Shown: piece by piece, positions 6,702 to 11,264 of the stretch
Numbering within the stretch: position 1 is the first letter of the stretch
Layout of the letters: each line of letters opens with the position of its first letter
Assembly: GCA_937138955.1 (NCBI GenBank)
Contig: CAKZPJ010000785.1
Location: forward strand, 1-11,264
From: an uncultured Flammeovirgaceae bacterium
GTDB taxonomy: Bacteria; Bacteroidota; Bacteroidia; Cytophagales; Cyclobacteriaceae
DNA length: 11,264 nucleotides
Direction: 5' to 3'
Notes under the pieces: generated by a model
Told to the model about the DNA's origin: nothing
The model's database searches: none
What the model saw: the letters and a program-made list of their open reading frames with translations, nothing else
Program-made: the position numbers and the translations under genes

Positions 6702-8540
6702 TTAAGAGAAGCTAAATTCGGTCAATACATTAATACCACTTCTCCTCATCAGTTCGCTGGCATTGAAATCTTTACATAAGCCAGGGGTGAGGTGGTAGTC
6801 GAAAGTCATGTTGCCTTCCTGTATATCACTATTAAAACTATAGTTAGTCACAAGGTTATGTTTGCCAGCTACATCAGCTAGATCCAGATCGTGGGTCGAT
6901 ATCATCCCAAACGCGTTAAGTTCTTCCAACTGCTTGATTAGCGAGAAGCCACCCCGGTGACGATCCTTAGAGTTAGTGCCTTTAAACATTTCGTCCAGCA
7001 GAAAGAAAACGGGTTCCCCTCGCTGAATCAACTTTAGAAGCTGCTCTACTTTTCTCAACTCAGCATTAAACGAAGAAATACCTTCTTCTAGATTATCTTG
7101 GGTACGCATACTGCTGAACAACTGCATAACCGTTAGCTCGGCGGTATCGGCACAGCAGGGGGCACCCATCAGGGCCAGTACGATATTTACTCCAACAGTT
7201 CTCAGAAAGGTGCTCTTTCCGGCCATATTAGAACCGGTAATCATGACGATATTGTCCGACGACTTGAGATGAAAATCATTGCAAATTCTACTTTCAGGTT
7301 TCAGTAGCGGGTGCCCAAGTGCTTCAAAATGAATAGTACAGGCTCCGTCCTTTATCTTCGGAAAAGTGTAGCTGGGGTTTGAATAAGAGAATCCGGCCAG
7401 ACTGCTCAGGGTTTCAAACTCGCCCACTGCCTCGGCCCATGCCTTTAGGTGCGACGCGTTGGTCTTCTTCCATTTCTCGGCAGCGAGAATCCAGTAGACA
7501 TCAATCAACCAAAAAGTATTCAGCACCGGGTAAAACTGGTTACTTAGCGTACCGCTGGTTCCCTTTAGTTGGGCTATTCCTAGTATTCGTTTTATCTTGC
7601 TAATTTCCTCGGCGGCCGAATAGCCTTGTTGGGTAAACACTGACCGAAGTTGCTGAAGACGTTTAGCGTTGAATTCGCCCGTTTCAATTTTTAGAATAAG
7701 TGCTTGGTACCCACCCAAAATCTTAACATTCTGATGAGTATTATTGATGATTGCTTCAGCAATGCTTTTTACCCTCCTTAGAAACAGAGTATTAACAATG
7801 AGCATCACAATTAAGGGAAAGGTATGGACGATAAAACCCGAGGTGTAGGCGTACAGAAAATGATATAGCAGAGCCGCAGTAGTTATAACCGCCAAGGTGA
7901 TACTCGCTACCAAATATTTGTTCCGATAGAGTAGTAGCTGAGTGGGTGTTTCTAACCAGTTAAGGAGTTTGCGGTAATCGCTTTTGGCGTTAGTGAAGTG
8001 CATTCCCGATGCCTGAAACTCCTGCCGCCACGCTAACTGGGTAGATAGCTCTTTAATTGCTTCCTGCCTTGCTAATATCGCTTCCTTGGTGGCGGGTTCG
8101 GATAACCACGTAGCCAAACACTCACGCCCCGATTCGGTAGTAGCTCGGTTGATCAGTTGGTAGAGCGAGTGAGTGCCGAAGACGTCTATATCCGCTACGT
8201 ACGGATGGTTGGACTTCATGAACATTTGCCCACTGGGAAATGAAGACAAATTGTTTTGCAATCGCTGCGTTTCTTGCTCGTTAAGCTCGGCTAAAAAAGT
8301 CGCCTGATTCTTTTGGTAGGACGTTTTATTGTACCGCTTCATAAGCGCCGCAAACCCCAGTCCACCTATCAGGGCAACTAAAAGAAACAGGGCTATCGCT
8401 CCCTCGCTAGCAAAGAGAACAATGAGAAAAGCTGAGAATATAAAAGCAACCAAACGATACCACGAAAGCTCCCGTAGCTTACTCGCTAAACTTTCGACCG
8501 CTGCCTGATATTGTTGCTTGTTCGTTTGATAAATGTTCAC
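6702..8540 (-). CDS. Membrane-attached MutS-like ATPase
   Basis: 612 residues. The C-terminal part is a MutS domain V ABC-type ATPase: Walker A GSNMAGKST at 436-444, SSMRTQDNLEEGISSF in the signature region, Walker B FFLLDEMFKGTN with D516 and E517, and STHDLDLADV with the switch histidine. Residues about 113-170 (DVFGTHSLYQLINRATTESG onward) resemble the start of the MutS core/lever domain. The mismatch-recognition domain of MutS1 and the Smr nuclease of MutS2 are both absent. Hydrophobic stretches at 30-46, 48-67, 208-227 and 233-253 predict two hairpins in the inner membrane, one before and one inside the lever region. Such proteins occur widely in Bacteroidota and are annotated as mismatch-repair proteins, but a repair role is not shown by sequence. 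The start is GTG at 8540 (MNIYQTNKQQ); no in-frame ATG lies nearby upstream. It appears monocistronic. Confidence 0.85.
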   Translation of the reverse strand: MNIYQTNKQQYQAAVESLASKLRELSWYRLVAFIFSAFLIVLFASEGAIALFLLVALIGGLGFAALMKRYNKTSYQKNQATFLAELNEQETQRLQNNLSSFPSGQMFMKSNHPYVADIDVFGTHSLYQLINRATTESGRECLATWLSEPATKEAILARQEAIKELSTQLAWRQEFQASGMHFTNAKSDYRKLLNWLETPTQLLLYRNKYLVASITLAVITTAALLYHFLYAYTSGFIVHTFPLIVMLIVNTLFLRRVKSIAEAIINNTHQNVKILGGYQALILKIETGEFNAKRLQQLRSVFTQQGYSAAEEISKIKRILGIAQLKGTSGTLSNQFYPVLNTFWLIDVYWILAAEKWKKTNASHLKAWAEAVGEFETLSSLAGFSYSNPSYTFPKIKDGACTIHFEALGHPLLKPESRICNDFHLKSSDNIVMITGSNMAGKSTFLRTVGVNIVLALMGAPCCADTAELTVMQLFSSMRTQDNLEEGISSFNAELRKVEQLLKLIQRGEPVFFLLDEMFKGTNSKDRHRGGFSLIKQLEELNAFGMISTHDLDLADVAGKHNLVTNYSFNSDIQEGNMTFDYHLTPGLCKDFNASELMRRSGINVLTEFSFS

Positions 8541-8731
8541 AACGCTAATATAATAGGTTGAAGTAATCTTTGGTGTATCTACGCTTTAGCTATTGGAATC
8601 TTTCTAGGCAGTTGCTTTCAACTTTGTTTCTGAATTTATGTGATATGTTTGCGTTTTTGCAAATATTCGAATAATTTTTAGTAGTAAAGGTAATTTTTGA
8701 GACTAAAAGGGTATACATTCGGTTGGTAGGC

Positions 8732-8744
8732 ACGCACGCTGCGT
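8732..8744. promoter_or_regulatory. Candidate operator palindrome upstream of HigA-like gene
   Basis: ACGCA-CGC-TGCGT is a perfect 5-bp-arm inverted repeat ending 25 bp before the HigA-like ATG, the position where HigA-type antitoxins commonly bind their own promoters. It stands out as GC-rich within AT-rich DNA. The rest of the 229-bp gap (8541-8769) shows only a near match to the -7 consensus (TAATTTTTG, 8691-8699) and no toxin gene. Confidence 0.33.
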
Positions 8745-8769
8745 ACGATAAAATTGACGTAACGACAAT

Positions 8770-9162
8770 ATGAACGAGACAGTAGTTATCCCCAAACCTA
8801 TCCGCAGCGAAAGTGAGCTTGACACAGCTTTTGCCCGAATCGATGAGCTTATTGATGCTACTCCCGGTACAGTGGCCTGGGATGAGCTTGATCTACTGAG
8901 TGAACTGGTTTGGGCTTACGAACAACGCCATCATGCTATCTTACCTCCTGATCCTATTGCACTACTCAATTCTAAACTAGAAAGTGGTGAATTAAGCTTA
9001 GACCAATTAAAGGAAATCTTGCCTAATCGCTCTACTCGCTCTCAGGTACTAAACAAAAAGCGGCGTGTTGCTATGAAAGCTGCCCTAGAACTGGTAGACC
9101 GAGGCTGGGTTCCGGTAGAATCGTTCTTCCAAACTTCTTACTGGAGTTCTTTTGATAGGTAG
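8770..9162 (+). CDS. HigA-like antitoxin / HTH regulator
   Basis: 130 residues. The N-terminal half follows the HigA (COG5499) pattern: IRSESELDTAFARIDELIDA, then TPGT, DELDLLSELVWAYEQRH and PPDPIALL (residues 11-66), which in HigA proteins binds the toxin and dimerises. Residues 75-119 (LSLDQLKEILPN, RSQVLNKKRR, LVDRGWVPVESF) occupy the place of the helix-turn-helix, with QVLNKKR matching the usual (E/Q)(I/V)LNGKR recognition-helix block. No HigB/RelE-like toxin lies upstream, where it would normally be. Instead the next gene starts 30 bp downstream in the same orientation, so the two are probably co-transcribed. It could be a solitary regulator, or the antitoxin for the unusual downstream protein. 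A candidate operator palindrome lies just upstream. Confidence 0.75.
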   Translation: MNETVVIPKPIRSESELDTAFARIDELIDATPGTVAWDELDLLSELVWAYEQRHHAILPPDPIALLNSKLESGELSLDQLKEILPNRSTRSQVLNKKRRVAMKAALELVDRGWVPVESFFQTSYWSSFDR

Positions 9163-9192
9163 TAATTAATAATAAATAACAACTTACCTATA

Positions 9193-10239
9193 ATGCTCAT
9201 CGAAAGTACATTAGAGAACTTGATACAAAAGCCTGAATCATCTATTCTAGACTTTAAAGCCAAGATGTATGAACTCGAGGATAAAAATAATCCTATTAAT
9301 CTATCAAAGTTCATAAAAGATATTTTGTCATTTACGAATACAATACGTAATGAAACGTCCTACATAATTGTCGGGATTTCTGAAGAGGAGAATGGAAGCA
9401 AAAAACTAATAGGTCTCTCCCAAACTTATGACGATGCCTTTTTTCAAGATAAAGTAAAAGATAAAGTTAATCCTAGACCCAACTTTACATACTACGAGTT
9501 AACTTTCAATGCGAAGAGATTTGGGATACTCGAGTTCCCAATAACTAAATATTCAACCCCTATTCATCCAGTTGTTAAACTGAAGGGGTTAAATATAAAT
9601 GCAGTTTACTACCGACATGGGACAACAAATACAGAAGCCATTGGGGTCGTAGTAATACGAATTAACAATTGGTTACAAAGCTTGCCTGAATACAGTAATC
9701 AGCAGATAACTTTAGATGAAGAGATTTCTTCGTTTCTGAAAAGAGTTTCTTCAGGGGAAGAGAAGCTCTCTACAATTCTATCCGATTTACTTAGAGCAAG
9801 TAAGCGACATGGATTAACAGACTTAAAGGAATTTTGCTCTCGTGAAATTAGGGGTATAAAAGATAGTACAGAAAGCGATTCAGATGAAATTAGCTATCGT
9901 TCTCAGTTAACAATCATTTCTCTTGTTGAAATTGAAATCAATCCATACTCTATAGGTGCTACTCCAAATCGCTTGAAGAATGAAATGCAAAAACGCGACG
10001 ACTGCTTCAATATTAATGCACTTATTCCGTACTCAATAAGTCAGATTGAAGAAAAAATTGTATCCTTCGAGAAGAACCCAAACTCACTTTGCTGTATTTT
10101 GCCAACGACATATAAAAAGATGCTTCCCGAAACAGAAGGCGAAGATAGACCCATATACTTGTATTTTTTTAAAAGTACTTTTGATAGTTTATACAATAGT
10201 ATTAGGCAAAAGGCCGTAGATGAATTAATGAGAGTGTAG
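9193..10239 (+). CDS. AlbA_2 (Schlafen-type) protein with AbiTii-like C-terminal domain
   Basis: 348 residues, no signal peptide or membrane segment. Residues 14-150 fit the AlbA_2/Schlafen-like domain: ESSILDFKAKMYEL, then FIKDILSFTNT, SYIIVGISEE, LIGLSQTYDD, GILEFPITKYSTPIHPV and VYYRHGTTNTEA, equivalent to the E-x-K, A-N-T, G(V/I)-x-(D/E), E(V/I)P and Y-x-R-x-G-S-x-x blocks. Some AlbA_2 proteins are nucleic-acid-binding and Schlafen relatives are nucleases, but no separate catalytic motif is evident. Residues about 188-348 resemble AbiTii-type domains: a helical start LSTILSDLLRASKRHGLTDL followed by KEFCSREIRGI, a middle ending in ALIPYSISQIEEKI, and a final helix FKSTFDSLYNSIRQKAVDEL. 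The gene is markedly more AT-rich and uses more AGA and ATA codons than its neighbours, suggesting acquisition. It sits 30 bp behind the HigA-like gene and converges on the protease gene. The AlbA_2 call is firmer than the AbiTii one. Confidence 0.72.
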   Translation: MLIESTLENLIQKPESSILDFKAKMYELEDKNNPINLSKFIKDILSFTNTIRNETSYIIVGISEEENGSKKLIGLSQTYDDAFFQDKVKDKVNPRPNFTYYELTFNAKRFGILEFPITKYSTPIHPVVKLKGLNINAVYYRHGTTNTEAIGVVVIRINNWLQSLPEYSNQQITLDEEISSFLKRVSSGEEKLSTILSDLLRASKRHGLTDLKEFCSREIRGIKDSTESDSDEISYRSQLTIISLVEIEINPYSIGATPNRLKNEMQKRDDCFNINALIPYSISQIEEKIVSFEKNPNSLCCILPTTYKKMLPETEGEDRPIYLYFFKSTFDSLYNSIRQKAVDELMRV

Positions 10240-10255
10240 ATTCAAATGGTATTTT

Positions 10256-11264
10256 CTACTTCCCCACCGGAATATTAGTAGGCTGGTAAAGAACTTCAAT
10301 GGCCTTTTTCAGTTGCTGGTCTTCGCCATCTAGTACCTGCTTCGGATCATTTTTGACTAAATGGTCAGGCTCTAGTTGTTGGTTTTCCAAGAAGTTGCCG
10401 TCGGTATCGACCATGCCCACTTGGGGGATGCCAAACACTAAACTTGGATCAATCTGCCGTTCCCACCAAACGGCAGTGCCGGTACCGGGGACGGGCATCC
10501 CTACCGTTTCGCCAATGCCGAGGGCTTTGTAGGCGTAGGGGAACATGTGGGCATCGGAATAATTGCCTTCACCCATAATTACTGATGAGGGGCGCGTCCA
10601 CTTAAACTGAGGTTCAGCCCCCAGCTTCTGGCCCCGGGGTAAAAAAGTAATGTATTCGCGTCCGTTCAAAAAAGTCACCAGATCGTCGTGCAGCCAGCCA
10701 CCACCATTGAAACGAGTATCAATTACTACCGACTCTTTATCAGAGTAGCGGCCCAGTAATTCGCCAAACACCTCACGGAAGCTGTCATCATTCATGCCGC
10801 GCACGTGCACGTAGCCAACCTTACCGTCGGATAGCTCCTCGGTTTCGGCTCGGCGTTGCTTCACCCAGCGTTCGTAGAGCAGTTCGTATTCCCGGCCTGT
10901 ACTCACCGGCTTCACCCGTACATCCCAGCGCTTGTTCGTTGCGGGATCGTACATAGAAAGCAGCGTAAATTGATCTTTCTTACGGTTGAGCAGCGGAGCG
11001 GCATTCATTCCAGCGGTAATCGCTTCTCCATCAATTTTTTCAATAATGTGCCCGGCTATAATATCGTATTCTGGATCATCCAGCGGACTCTTATCCATAA
11101 TTTCCTGAATTTTCAGCCCATCGCCGTCGTAAGTCTCATCGAAAAAGGCCGCTAAGGAAGCTGTTTCGTCAGCTCCTTCAGAACTGGGGTAGTAGCGGCA
11201 GCCAGTGTGAGAGGCGTTCAGTTCACCCAGCAGTTCGCTCATCATTTCGGCGAAATCGTAGTTG
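10256..11264 (-). CDS. Tricorn-protease homologue (S41 family), C-terminal part; N-terminus beyond window
   Basis: Open to the right edge with 335 residues visible; an internal ATG at 11245 is not the true start because coding continues upstream (NYDFAE). Intact tricorn homologues are about 1,000-1,100 residues with N-terminal beta-propellers, which would lie outside. Visible in order are GELNASHTG near the edge, holding the catalytic histidine, then a PDZ domain (YDIIAGHIIEKIDGEAI), and the S41 core VVIDTRFNGGGWLHDDL. The nucleophile serine is in NYSDAHMFPYA (codon 10556-10558), followed by LGIGETVG. LENQQLEPDHLVKNDP near the end carries the conserved glutamate and NDP. The usual T-x-G-G-V turn is PGTGTAV here, a mild variant. 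It is predicted to degrade peptides; no export signal can be judged without the N-terminus. Its end lies 16 bp from that of the convergent AlbA_2 gene. Confidence 0.9.
   Translation of the reverse strand, partial: NYDFAEMMSELLGELNASHTGCRYYPSSEGADETASLAAFFDETYDGDGLKIQEIMDKSPLDDPEYDIIAGHIIEKIDGEAITAGMNAAPLLNRKKDQFTLLSMYDPATNKRWDVRVKPVSTGREYELLYERWVKQRRAETEELSDGKVGYVHVRGMNDDSFREVFGELLGRYSDKESVVIDTRFNGGGWLHDDLVTFLNGREYITFLPRGQKLGAEPQFKWTRPSSVIMGEGNYSDAHMFPYAYKALGIGETVGMPVPGTGTAVWWERQIDPSLVFGIPQVGMVDTDGNFLENQQLEPDHLVKNDPKQVLDGEDQQLKKAIEVLYQPTNIPVGK

Noticed and set aside
7379..7603. Plus-strand 74-codon frame
   Set aside because: Antisense to the MutS-like gene; no recognisable domain.
8541..8769. 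Missing HigB-type toxin upstream of the HigA-like gene
   Set aside because: All frames here are short and stop-rich, so no intact or degraded toxin gene could be supported.
10299..11155. Plus-strand frames 10299-10532 and 10856-11155
   Set aside because: Both are shadows of the tricorn-protease coding sequence.

Overview
The window reads as chromosomal DNA of a Bacteroidota bacterium, most likely a Cytophagales-type lineage. The inference rests on the gene families (a LacI/SSS/FAD-oxidoreductase set, a tricorn-type S41 protease, a membrane-attached MutS-like ATPase), moderate GC content, the general absence of strong Shine-Dalgarno sequences, and the use of TTG and GTG starts. No rRNA, tRNA or CRISPR array is visible.

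Left region (1-4089) is a carbon-uptake locus. A LacI-type regulator on the plus strand diverges from a sodium:solute symporter on the minus strand. The symporter overlaps by 23 bp a FAD-dependent oxidoreductase that runs off the left edge. The 170 bp between regulator and symporter carries an array of LacI-type palindromes (half-site CGGWAACG). This suggests that one ligand-responsive repressor controls its own gene and the symporter/oxidoreductase operon. The substrate cannot be named from sequence.

Middle region (4090-6701) is gene-poor. It holds shards of at least two transposases (an IS701-like one on the plus strand and IS4-like pieces on the minus strand, in scrambled order), a 12-bp inverted repeat resembling IS ends, a doubtful small membrane ORF, and an all-helical protein of unknown function that appears to be built from two copies of a ~73-residue unit.

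Right region (6702-11264) has a MutS-like ATPase with four predicted membrane segments (minus strand). It is followed by a two-gene plus-strand cassette: a HigA-like antitoxin/regulator and, 30 bp on, an AT-rich gene that seems to fuse a Schlafen-type AlbA_2 domain to an AbiTii-like C-terminal domain. This cassette is the best candidate for an undescribed toxin-antitoxin or phage-defence module. It converges on the C-terminal part of a tricorn-protease homologue that runs off the right edge.
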